Shown: piece after piece, positions 36,801 to 46,423 of the stretch
Layout: each line of letters starts with the position of its first letter
How positions within the stretch are numbered: the stretch's first letter is position 1
NCBI GenBank assembly: GCA_027924585.1
Contig: BSBM01000201.1
Location: forward strand, 237,501-301,500
Length of the DNA stretch: 64,000 bases
Direction of reading: 5' to 3'
Origin: Larix kaempferi
Taxonomy: Eukaryota; Streptophyta; Pinopsida; Pinales; Pinaceae
The notes under the pieces: generated by a model
Databases searched by the model: none
Seen by the model: only the letters and a program-made list of their open reading frames with translations
What the model was told of the DNA's origin: nothing
Program-made: the position numbers and the translations under genes

Positions 36801-36870
36801 TGGAAATGATCTCTTTTGGTGGTTGTAGTCACGCACACGTGGAGAGGAAGTCGTGCTCGGCTCCAATGAG
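33860..36870 (-). pseudogene. family X gene, copy 1
   Basis: Minus strand. A 5' leader exon ends at 36748 (GGATAG/GTAAAT), an intron follows, and the acceptor CAATTGCAG precedes an exon at 36627 with ATG at 36611. The protein is Asn/Gln-rich at first, then carries VSLSTSIESSIDSLIHA, YRARMREYYSTGISKEAIK, CMDWC, RWFMVYDKPPCNN and VNYFDITEFQG. After a basic-proline stretch comes a CPHCGHTFPG element (about 35660-35690). Further exons give ENVGSPNLDATM...AAPHTK (35413-35520) and a Pro/Ser-rich part (34477-35090). The end is basic, SSSKSRKIDFGDALGS, with stop at 34053. Frameshifts lie near 36510 and 36175, and a TGA near 36404 replaces an Arg seen in copy 2. Homology with copy 2 continues about 150 bases past the stop. 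The family is not recognised. The basic tail suggests nuclear location. Confidence 0.6.
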
Positions 36871-37100
36871 TAGAATGGGAACATTCTGCTCTGTTTTTTT
36901 TTTAACAGGAGCGCATGCGCGCCCCTAAGCACACACGCAATAGGCACGTGCACGCGCCTCAGTTCGGTACCAAACCTAGCAGCATGTGTGCGTTGCCTTA
37001 GGTGTGTGCGCATGGTTATCTTAGTCCCGCTAGTGCGTCCTTGTTTCAACGGTTTTGGGGAGCAACTTTGTGCACCCGCCCTTGTGTACACTATATTTGA
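36871..37100. promoter_or_regulatory. upstream region of family X copy 1 with GCATGCGC block
   Basis: Bases 36905-37025 hold GCGCATGCGCGCC, GCACGTGCACGCGCC, GCATGTGTGCG and GTGTGTGCGCATGG. Copy 2 has the same kind of block at the same side of its first exon. The segment just downstream (minus), with TTCCCATTCTACTCA, aligns with ATTCCATTCTACCTGA of copy 2. Confidence 0.4.
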
Positions 37101-37369
37101 CTTACTTTTTATCAACATGTAAGATATAATTACATACTATTATTTATACTTATTTTTATTTTTTCAAAATATATTTTGTAAATATTATACACCTTGAAAT
37201 TTATAATAATATGAATTTAGTTTAATAGTTCTACAATATATATATATATATATATATAGACATAATATATATTTTAAAATGGTAAATATAGACACACATT
37301 TATCATACTTTAGTTTATTTGTATGTATACCAGTGTAGATCCATCTCAAACCCGGATCTATCAAGCACC
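37101..37369. other. AT-rich spacer with TA microsatellite
   Basis: Contains a TA dinucleotide run at 37236-37259. No gene is seen. Confidence 0.7.
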
Positions 37370-37469
37370 GAGAGGGATCCAATTTCTTGAGGTGTATTTT
37401 TTTTTGTTTTATCTTAAATTTTTTACACATTAAGAAAAAAATTACCCCTCAAGAAATTGGATCCCTCTC
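37370..37469. repeat. perfect 23-bp inverted repeat (hairpin)
   Basis: The arms are 37370-37392 and 37447-37469, exact reverse complements beginning GAGAGGGATCCAATTTC. The 54-base loop is T-rich then A-rich (37393-37446) and can partly extend the stem. It may be a small MITE-like element, a microRNA-like foldback or a transcription end. No target duplication was found. Confidence 0.8.
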
Positions 37470-37544
37470 TTTTAATTTTTTAATTTTTAATTTTTTATTT
37501 TTGATAAGTTATGAGCGAACATGAAATTTTTAATTACTTTTGAT

Positions 37545-37895
37545 CTTTTATAAGTTATGAGCCGACATGGAAACGTAACGTGACAAACGTGACAAATGTG
37601 ACAAACGTTACAACATCTCCCCCATACTGGGTTGTAACGTAACGTGACAAATGTGACAAATGTGACAAACGTTACAACATCTCCCCCATACTGGGTTGTA
37701 ACGTAACATGAAAAACGTGACAAATGTGACAAACGTTACAACAAATCCCCCATACTGGGTTATAACGTAACGTGACAAACGTTACATGTGACATCCGTTA
37801 CACGATATCCCCCATACTGGGTTGTAACGTAACGTGACAAACGTTACATGTGACATCCGTTACATGATCTCTCCCATACTGGGTTGTAAGCACCT
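37545..37895. repeat. 62-64 bp tandem array with GTGACAAA subrepeats
   Basis: CATACTGGGTT recurs at 37623, 37687, 37751, 37813 and 37875. Each unit has CTCCCCCATACTGGGTTGTA, then ACGTAACGTGAC and two or three GTGACAAA(C/T) blocks, then GTTACAAC. The spacing changes from 64 to 62 when one GTGACAAA block is replaced by ACATGTGACATCC. Minus-strand ORFs here are periodic artefacts. Confidence 0.9.
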
Positions 37896-39480
37896 CGTTT
37901 ACACTCGGTGCAATCATATTTAGAATTTTAACACCGTTTTAAGTGCAAGGAAAATGGCTAACTCTTTTGAAAATAAAGATATGAATTATAGCTTTTATTA
38001 ATAGTATTTTTAATAATAAATAAGTAACAAAATAATATCATATATACTAAAAAAAGTATAAACATATAAATCATATCTTAACTATAAACATAATCTTAAG
38101 GAAATGACTAGCTACTTTGCAGCTATTTCTCTTGTTCTAAAATACTCACTGTTTAATAATTTCCTAATGAGCTTGACATAGAAAAGTACTAGTCTTCTCG
38201 TTTAAGAAAGCGACGGTTTCATAGTGAGTTGTAGCCAAAAAAACCAACTAATGGAGTTTTTTTTTAAGAGTTCTAGCAAAGCCCCATTGTTTTATCCACC
38301 CATCAACTAGCTGCTACCTACACATGAAACTCCATTCATTAGCTAACTGCTACCTGTAAATGAAATGACCAGGGCCGATCTGCAAATAAAGAAGGAAATG
38401 AAGACGGTGTCGTAGTGGAGATTGGAAGAGGACATGAAGGTGACAATGAAGGCAGACATGAGATTCTGCAAAATGATGCCATGTACATATCACATAAAAT
38501 GTGGTTCCCATTCTACATGAAATTTTTGGTGAGGCAGTTTAGCTATAACCATTGAGTCCATCATTCCAACTAAGACCGTGATTGTGCATTTAAACTGGCA
38601 TAAGGCCCAACTCCAAGGATGAAGTGCACCAAAATGCAAGGTTTTTAGATGTCAAGGAGAGGTAGCATTGTCAATCATAAGCATGCCATTCTCGATACAA
38701 ATAGACAACAACAACGCATTCCCAATACTTGCACCATCTTGGAAATAATCAAAATTTCCAAATTAGAAATAGAAATATAAAGAGAATACACACACACACA
38801 CACAGATATATGGGATTGGGATATATATGTTAATGTCATGTAAAAATAAAAATGCATTTCAAAATGACGGGTGAAATTAAAATTCACACTTCATTAGTGA
38901 CATTTAATTTTATGAAATGACAATATTTTGACGTGTAAAATGGCAAATGACGACTATTTACCCGTCAAATTTCAACCCTAATGGGTGTGACAATATTAAT
39001 GGTGGAAAAATTGTTTCCATTTGAATTCACAATTCGTGATGGTAATACAATCATGGTAAGGGATTGGTGAATGGGAAAATCAATGGTTCCTTAATTGGCC
39101 TAAAAATCAATGTCACCATTTAGTGCTCTTAGTACTTAATGATCATAAGTGATCTTATTACTTAATGATAAGAGATTGATTCAAAGTAGTGATTCGAGCC
39201 AAATACCCTTTCAAGTATGATGAGATAATCGTTAAAAGTTTTGAAGAGGGATTTGATAAGATAGCAACTAGATGAAAATCGTAGAGTCCCTTATTATTGA
39301 AATCATTGTCATTCATTTTTCCTTTATCACGATTATCCCTTGGTATCCTACAAGATCCTTCACATCATTATTGAATGAATTTCCCAAGCATATCCCTTTC
39401 GCCTACAACTCTTTTAAATTATGTGTCACTATAACAATTACTGTTCGATCTTGAGTATGATCAAGAAGGTGGACTTTGAT
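37896..39480. other. intergenic, no gene seen
   Basis: AT-rich with a CA microsatellite at 38789-38804. ORFs are about 70 codons or fewer without motifs. Confidence 0.5.
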
Positions 39481-39760
39481 CCAAGGCACTCGCACGAAGA
39501 TCATACCCAAATCCGTTGCAATGGGAGCACGCGAAAGCTAAAAAAAAAAAGCACACACACGCCATCAAGAATGTGTGTGCATTATGGTTTGGTAAAATCT
39601 TGAACCTCTAGTTAGGAATCCACGTAGGACTTAGAAGTGCACGCGCATTAGCAGCACATGCACACTTTTAATGTGCACGCACTTTTAGTGCATGCGCATT
39701 AATAGCGCGTGCATTGCTCTATATATTAAAATTGGGCCAAGGCCCATTTCTATTCCATTC
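39481..39760 (+). promoter_or_regulatory. upstream region of family X copy 2 with GCATGCGC block
   Basis: Bases 39637-39720 hold GTGCACGCGCATTAGCAGCA, TGTGCACGCAC, GTGCATGCGCATTA and GCGCGTGCATTG. A TATA-like CTATATATTAAAA follows at about 39719. An earlier pair, GCACACACACGCC and GTGTGTGTGCATT, lies at 39552-39582. The placement mirrors copy 1. Confidence 0.45.
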
Positions 39761-42330
39761 TACCTGATTCCGTCGGTGCCCAACTATCCAAAAATGGCAT
39801 ACGACCGTACGTGAACATCAAATCCACCACGAGCACCTCCAAATCATCATCTAGGTGGGATTTTGATCCACAATTTGCAATTTTTGTTTGTTTGTTCAAT
39901 GATTTAAAAAAAATACATTATAAAAATTCCAAAAAAATAAACCATTATTGAAACAAATTAATTTTTTTAATTGTAGTTTATCTCTTCTCCATCACAATTG
40001 CAGAAAACCAAAAGCCAAACCCCCAAAAAAACAACCCAAGGGATAACCCATCCACACAAAACCTCAAAGTAAGCATTCAACTCGAGGATAACCCAATCAC
40101 GGAAGCCCAAATAAACCAACATTTACACCAGTTAAGAACCTTGGTTCAAGAGATTAGAACCATTAGGGAACCATCGAGAGTCTCCTTAGCCACATCCCTC
40201 GACGTCATCTTTTCCTCAGTTGACAATGCTCACGGTCAATTAGTGAAAATAACTAAGTATAGGGATAGGATGAGAGCATATTATTCCACTTGTTTCAGTA
40301 GATACCAAATCAAAGACTTGAATATCTCAAAATAAACTCTAGTTAGTTATTTCATTGAACCCGGGACCAACATACCCCCTGATCCACGTAAAAGGATCCT
40401 TTGCATGGATTGGTGCACATGTGAGCCATGGAGACAAAACTAGATGAGTCAATGGTTTATGGTTTTCGACAAACCTCCTTGCAACAATAAGGAGGATCCA
40501 CTTTATTTTCTTCGGAAACTATATGTGGAGTTCGTGTTGGGTCTTTATGTCAACTGCTTTGGTATTAGTGAGTTTCAGGGAGGTGGTCTTGGATCTACCC
40601 AAGATCGACCCACTTCCAAGCGTAACCCAATGAGAGGTCCAGTTACACCCAAGCATACGCCTAACCCCCCTCCACAAACACCTCAGTTACTGGATCTCCT
40701 AGTCAAGACTGCCACTGCCATATCACAACTTATACTGTTTTACAACATAGTACATTCGTGACAACATCTAGGATTGACACATCAAAATAGCACAGAGAAC
40801 CATCAAGTGTAGGTCCTTCAAGCCCCATTGGTCATGGACCATCCATGATAGCTAGTGGTGCAAAGGATCATTTTGACATCCGGGGATTACCCCATCGATG
40901 CACTCACTGTGGCCATACTTTTCATGGCCCTACTAAGGATCCTCCACGATATACCTTTATGTCTGAAGTTAGTACATGATTTGTAAATGGTTGATTACAC
41001 TTTTAAATGTACATTTTACAATCATTAGATGAACATTGATTAGTGTATTTAATGTGTAATTGATGGTTTTGGATTGTGTCGTTGTTTTGAGATGAAACAA
41101 CAGAATCAAGGTGGGAGGCAATTACTGCTCCCAACCTTGATTCAACCATGGAGGTATCGAAAAATACTGTAGCACCTCACATACAGGAATCTAAAAGAGT
41201 GTATGGTTGTAGGACTTAAAAATTGAGTTAGTTGAAATTGTCAGATTTTATATGAGAAATCAATATTAATGTTTTTTTGTTTCCGCGAGTGCATGTGGAG
41301 GAGATTGAGCACAGGTCACCACCTTTATTGAGCAAATCACATATCATGCAGGTAACTTGTGTGAAATTAATTATATATTTGACATGAAATTCATTGTGTT
41401 TGTATGGTTAATTTACATGTTTTTTATTCTAAGGAAATCTAGTTTATATGTTTATGTAGGTTCCATATCCCACCATACGATCACCATACTCACACATCCC
41501 TAGGTATATTCCTCAAAATTTCTTTTTTCCACATTTCATGTCGATTCAAGTGACTAGACACTCTACCCCTATGATCGGAATTCTCGTATCCCCCCATAGG
41601 CTTCTCCCACCCATTGTACATCTAGTGGGGCTATATCACTGCACACACCCATCCACTCATGTTTTCCCCCCACCTGTCCAACATTTGGCTCCATCTTCTC
41701 CATCCGCATCGGATCCATACACATCAACTCCATCTATCACCCATACATCCACTCTTTCCCATTTACCTACATCAACCCCCTCCCCCCTACCTACATCAAT
41801 CCCATCCACCACCATTTCCTTAGAGCAAGTTGTCTAGCCTAGTGCTCCACTTCCTATCGAGGAAGGGAAAAGGCTCCCGCATCACCTCTGATATTCACTA
41901 TGAGATTTATAAGTTCTTTAAAATCTTATAAAGCATGAATTAATTTCTTAAAGTAATTCATTTTGGTATTATGTATTAATTATTTTTCTAATTGTTGCAG
42001 GGAGGAATTGCCGAGAGACTTGGTTTCAGGAGATAGACACCCCCATCACGACATGTTGTCTCGTCTCATGTGAGTACTCAAGATTTTAATTCTAATTGTA
42101 TTTTTTTAAGTGTACTAATTGATAGAATTGTGGGAAAACTGACATGTTGTTGTTTCCCTTTCAGAGTCAGGAGAGACACTCCACACCCACACATAGCGGG
42201 GGCTCAATATTCCTCCAGCTCAAAGAGGAGGAAGATTGATTTTGTAGATGAGCGCCGAGGTGTTGATGGTGTCTAGGGTGATTGAGACACCCACTATGTA
42301 CATTAGCCATGATGTGGCATTTTTGGAAGG
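39760..42330 (+). pseudogene. family X gene, copy 2
   Basis: Plus strand, inverted relative to copy 1. The leader exon ends at 39854 (CATCTAG/GTGGG), with an intron to the CACAATTGCAG acceptor at 40003. The open frame gives an Asn/Pro/Gln-rich start, VQEIRTIREPSRVSLATSLD, YRDRMRAYYSTCFSRYQIK and DLNISK, then TAA at 40333. After CMDWC and a TAG at 40441 it resumes WFMVFDKPPCNN, FLRKLYVEFVLGLYVNCFGI and SEFQGGG. Later exons give HRCTHCGHTFHG (about 40895-40930), APNLDSTM...VAPHIQ (41125-41190), a Pro/Ser/Thr-rich part (41538-41837) and a basic end, SSSSKRRKIDFVDERRG, stopping at 42276. No ATG is obvious at the copy 1 start position. 3' homology with copy 1 continues to about 42430. The shared exon order argues for one gene duplicated with its introns. 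Function unknown. Confidence 0.6.
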
Positions 42331-42990
42331 AGATGTTTATTTGTGTATAGGCCATGAGCCTCCCTTATTCCATTTTTGGGCATGAGCATCCATTATTGGG
42401 AACAATGTTCCATTTTGTATAAAAATGTAATTTTGAACGTATTTCTAATACAAATTTATGACTTTTATTTTATGTATATAACAGAGTGTTTATGGATTCT
42501 TACATTATTTATGTGGATTTGATGTTATATAATATGACTTTTGCATGGATCATGGTGACTGTGATTGCTTCATGGTGAATTTCAAATGGTGAATGCGATG
42601 TTATATGTATTATGACTATTACATGCAATATATTTAAGATCACATACATATTCCATTCAAAATGGGAGTGTTTTATGATGAATACAATCTTATCCAAAAA
42701 AATCAATAAAATAACTTGATCACCATATATGGCATGCATGCTTTATTATCCCTCTTCCAATCCACATCACAACATCTTATTAAAAATAGTTAGGATTGAG
42801 AATTATGATATCTTAGGGCCTAATACATTTGTTTTCATCTTTGGACCATATCACGACCTTGAAATTCTTGCCTTGTGTGCACAGCCCCAAACTATCTAGG
42901 TCTTGTAGGCTAAAAATTCACTTTATAGGATTTTCGATGGTTTGGGGCCTACTCTTACCTAAACCATTGACCCATCATTAACTTTCCCAA
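42331..42990. other. intergenic, no gene seen
   Basis: AT-rich. The first 100 bases still align weakly with the 3' side of family X copy 1. The ORF at 42509-42739 (minus) has no motif. Confidence 0.45.
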
Positions 42991-43535
42991 TCCCACGAAC
43001 CTACTTAAATCAACCTTACCCTCTAGCTTAAACCACTCCACTATCTAACTTACCCTACCAAAACTACCAAAACCTAGATCATATTTAACTTATCCATCCA
43101 TAGCTTATCCTAGCATAACGGAACCTACACTACCCTCCACCCTCCACTATCTAACATACCCTACCATTCCTACACTAACCACATAACCTACTTTAACCAA
43201 CCAGGCCTTCTCCTAAAACACTCTAATATAATACTTTCTTACACTAAACTTAAACTACCATAACCTATCCTATTCTACCTTAACCATTATCTAGCCTATA
43301 CAGTACCATATACTACCTTAAAGATCTCCATAATCCCTAGAGTCACCTTAAAGAATTCAAATGGAATGTCACCATTGATCAAAATCTAGTAGCAAACATT
43401 CATACCATTATAACTTAATCTAGCCCTAGAAATATAACTTAGAAACCTAACCTAGTCCTGGACACCTAATTTAGAAACCTATTCTAGGCCTACAACCCTA
43501 ATATATAAACCTTGAATTCAAATTTACAAATATAG
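42990..43535. repeat. degenerate CCTA/AACCTA-rich low-complexity region
   Basis: A long run of CTACC, TAACTTACCC, AACCTA and CCCTAGAAA words without fixed period. It has no ORF and merges into the GTCAA arrays on the right. Confidence 0.6.
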
Positions 43536-43539
43536 AGAC

Positions 43540-43980
43540 CTAGTAAGCCAAATTAAACCATGGTTAACCATAGTCAACAATATTAGCCAACCACAGTCGA
43601 TTAGTTAATGAAATTCAACCATAGTAAAACAAAGTTGGCTATAGTCAATTGCGACCAAACAAAGTCAACCATAATCAACAATACTCAACCATAGTTAATT
43701 AGTCAACCAAAATCAAACAAAGTTTAGCATAGTCAATCATGTCAACCATAGTAAACTAAAGTCAATTATGGCCAACCAAAGTCAACCATAGTCGAACGTG
43801 GTCAACCATAGTCAACTATACTGAATTAGTCAACCATAGTCAAACAAAGTAAACCATAGTCAACCATAGCAAAAAATGGTCAACCAAGGTCCATGAAAGT
43901 CCACCATGATCAACCTTGGTCATCCATAGTCAACCACAGTGAACGCCTGTCATCCATAGTCTCTCAAAGTCAACCTTGCT
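43540..43980. repeat. ~10-bp AACCATAGTC array
   Basis: Dozens of units of the type AACCATAGTC or AACAAAGTC follow one another with substitutions. On the minus strand this gives repeated GACTATGGTT and many TTGAC cores. Confidence 0.85.
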
Positions 43981-44345
43981 TAAATTCAACAATGGATTGA
44001 GGTCAACCTTGGATTGAAGTCGACCTTAGATTGAATTTAACCATGGATTGAAGTTAACCTTGGATTGAACTCATCCTAGGATAGAAGTCAACCTTGCTTG
44101 AAAAGTCAAATGTGGATTGGATTCTAATATGGATTTAAGTCAAAATTTAGATTGCAGTCAACTTTGGATTGAAGTCAACTATGGATTGAATACAACCATG
44201 GATTGAAGTCAACTTAGATTTATGTAAACCTTACTTAAAACTCAACTATGGATTGAAGTGGACCATGGATTGAACTTAGAGTTTGATTTAAGTTAGCCTT
44301 TCTTAGAAGTCAACTATGGATTGGGCTCACCCTTTCTTAGAAGCC
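43981..44345. repeat. ~18-25 bp GGATTGAAGTCAACC array
   Basis: Units of the type TGGATTGAAGTCAACCTT recur about 15 times with variable spacing. They keep the GTCAAC word of the adjoining 10-bp array, so one array may have grown out of the other. Confidence 0.85.
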
Positions 44346-44482
44346 AATTGATTTTATGGTAGTAATTTCAAATTCAAAATAAACAATTATAAAAGAAATA
44401 ATATAAAAAATAACCGGTATACAACTGTTAATCAACCCATAGAAAACAAGTAACAATTAACTTATTTGTGACACTTAACTTT
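44346..44482. other. short unique spacer
   Basis: AT-rich sequence between the arrays and the LINE insertion. Nothing recognised. Confidence 0.6.
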
Positions 44483-44906
44483 TGATCTATACATTTTTTT
44501 TTTTGACGAAAATGGTTAAGATTTTTTGTATTGATAAAAAGTGGCAGAAACGAAAATACATAGTGTAAGTAAATGTTGCTTCCGATCAGTGGTAAGGAAG
44601 CATGTATTAGCCATCATCTTTTACATATAAACTTTAGAAGCCAGAAACAACCACAACCTTTCAGACATAACTACTACTACCTATAACCAGACAAGTTTAG
44701 ACATAATTACATCAAAAAGGACTTGCAGTACAAAGTGTCCCAAAACCACAGACTACATTGGAGTTTTTACATACCATACTTTTGCAGAGGAAGACCCAAA
44801 TGTGGCCCAAAAACCCAAAATAACAAGAGACCCAATAGACCCAGACTAACCAAAAAATCCAGACTTCAAGCTATTTCGGGGGCGCAGCTTCCATGCTGCC
44901 TACTAC

Positions 44907-45542
44907 ATTTCATTTCATCAATTGCATTTTCCATTCGTCGAGCTCCTTTCGAAGACTGTTTACATTACTCTCGATGCTCAATGCTATGGCATGGACCACC
45001 TCAATTTGGCAGGTACACCCATCGTCCACCACCGCCAAACGATTGTCAACCTTCTTGCTGAGAATGTCATTGTTGCTTCTTGCTTCCAGGCGGCCTGACT
45101 GCTCCATGGCATTCAAATGCTACAATGCCTGTTTAATGTCAAAATTCTCATTCTTGAGAACGTGTATTTGAGCATTGAGAATGGTCAAGTGGTCGTCAAC
45201 CACCGTGAAGGATGTCGCAATTCCCTGGTGCTCGTCCCATCCTCCACAAGCCTGAATTTTCAAGCGATGCTGCTCACAGGTTGAATATTCGTAACCCCCA
45301 GGCCAAGAAGGGTGATGCTTCTGGAAATCAGGGATGAAATCATTTCCAAGACGAGGCATAGTTTGTTTTCCACGAGAGTTCATGCCGGGGTCTGCCATGA
45401 ACTTGCTCTCCAAACAAGTGTTATGCAAGCTTGCTCTGCATCTAGGTTTAAATAAGAAATCATTACCAACCTGCTCCTTTACCGATGTTTGCCGTGATCT
45501 TCTAAGCATGACGCAAGAGATAAGGGCTTGCATGCTTCCCAT
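44907..45542 (-). pseudogene. unknown frame in LINE 3' region
   Basis: Two same-frame ORFs (45542 to 45120 and 45116 to 44910) are separated by one TAG. The first has NDFIPDFQKHHPSWPGGYEY and a C-terminal helical stretch. The second has LSKKVDNRLAVVDD and SLRKELDEWKMQLMK, suggesting a coiled coil. No known domain is recognised. It could be a 3' ORF of this LINE lineage or a transduced host sequence. Confidence 0.45.
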
Positions 45543-45706
45543 GTGGAAGCCATGTGCCCGGCACGTGCGAGATGCACGCCAAACAAGACCCCCTGGTGGG
45601 TTTTCAACTTTGTCTAAGGCATAAATTTTTTACACAACATAAAATTCAGAAGACCTCCCCTTGTGGGATTGAATAAATGAAAAACTAAGCATGAAGGTGC
45701 TTGTGA

Positions 45707-46122
45707 TCATAGGCAATGGACCCATACCCTGTGTTTCATCACATTGTTGCTTAAAAGGATGCCACTGTCGAGTTTAGCACAGATATTAGCCATAGTTTCA
45801 GCGTCATGGTTGTTGTTGATCAAAATGTGTAGAAAGCTGATACTCTTGAATTTGCTGACCAAATATTTGAGTAGATTATGGGTTTTTGAAGCTGGATTCT
45901 TTCTATTTTTGCTCAGGCTCCTAGCCTCCCTGATAACCAACAAATAATCACCACAAACTATCAATTCATTGATGCCTTCCTCCCTTGCAATCTCTAGACA
46001 TTTGGTGAGGGCAAGCCATTCAACACTATTGTTAGTTCTTCTGTCAATACCCCAAGCATAGTCTTTCCTCCTATTTCCGTCAGAGTTGTAGAGCACTCCA
46101 CCTGCACCTGCCAACCATGTTG
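45707..46122 (-). pseudogene. LINE C-terminal RNase H domain, partial
   Basis: The translation AGAGGVLYNSDGNRRKDYAW, TNNSVEWLALTKCLEIA, ELIVCGDYLLVI and NNNHDAETMAN matches the RVT_3-type RNase H at the end of plant L1-like ORF2. The Glu (VEW), second Asp (CGD) and late Asp (HDAET) positions are visible. The first catalytic Asp, normally about 15 residues before AGAGG, is lost to the truncation. The frame is open to a stop at 45707. Confidence 0.85.
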
Positions 46123-46134
46123 TGATCTATACAT

Positions 46135-46423
46135 ATTCACCAACCATAAATTAAGTAATTATGCTAATAAAATATACTAATAATTTTTTTTGAAAATTGT
46201 AGAATTTTAAAATTTCAAATTATTTTAATTTTTTATTAATTAAAATAATATTTAAATTATATTAATTAAAATAGTTTAAAAGAAAGTTAAATATAATAAT
46301 TTTATGAATCATATTTATTCTTAATATGATTTGTATCATCTAAAATTTGGTAAATCTTAAAAAGCACACAGGCATACACATTTAAATATGTGAATTTAGT
46401 TTCATTGAAGTGTTATTTAACAA
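46135..46423. other. AT-rich intergenic spacer
   Basis: Mostly AAATT/TTAAT words, continuing the sequence that lay left of the LINE before it inserted. No gene. Confidence 0.6.

Larger units (their letters stand above)
44483..46134 (-). mobile_element. 5'-truncated LINE (L1-like) with 12-bp target duplication
   Basis: The insertion 44495-46122 is flanked by identical TGATCTATACAT at 44483-44494 and 46123-46134. On the minus strand it ends in a poly(A) tail (T run at 44494-44504 on the plus strand) preceded by ATTTTCGTC, as in plant LINEs. The 5' end starts inside the RNase H domain, so endonuclease and reverse transcriptase are absent. This is standard target-primed reverse transcription with 5' truncation. 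About 1.2 kb between the RNase H stop and the tail holds another broken frame. Confidence 0.92.

Noticed and set aside
37487-37732. Minus-strand ORF with repeated VTFVTFVT
   Set aside because: Produced by the GTGACAAA subrepeats of the 62-64 base array.
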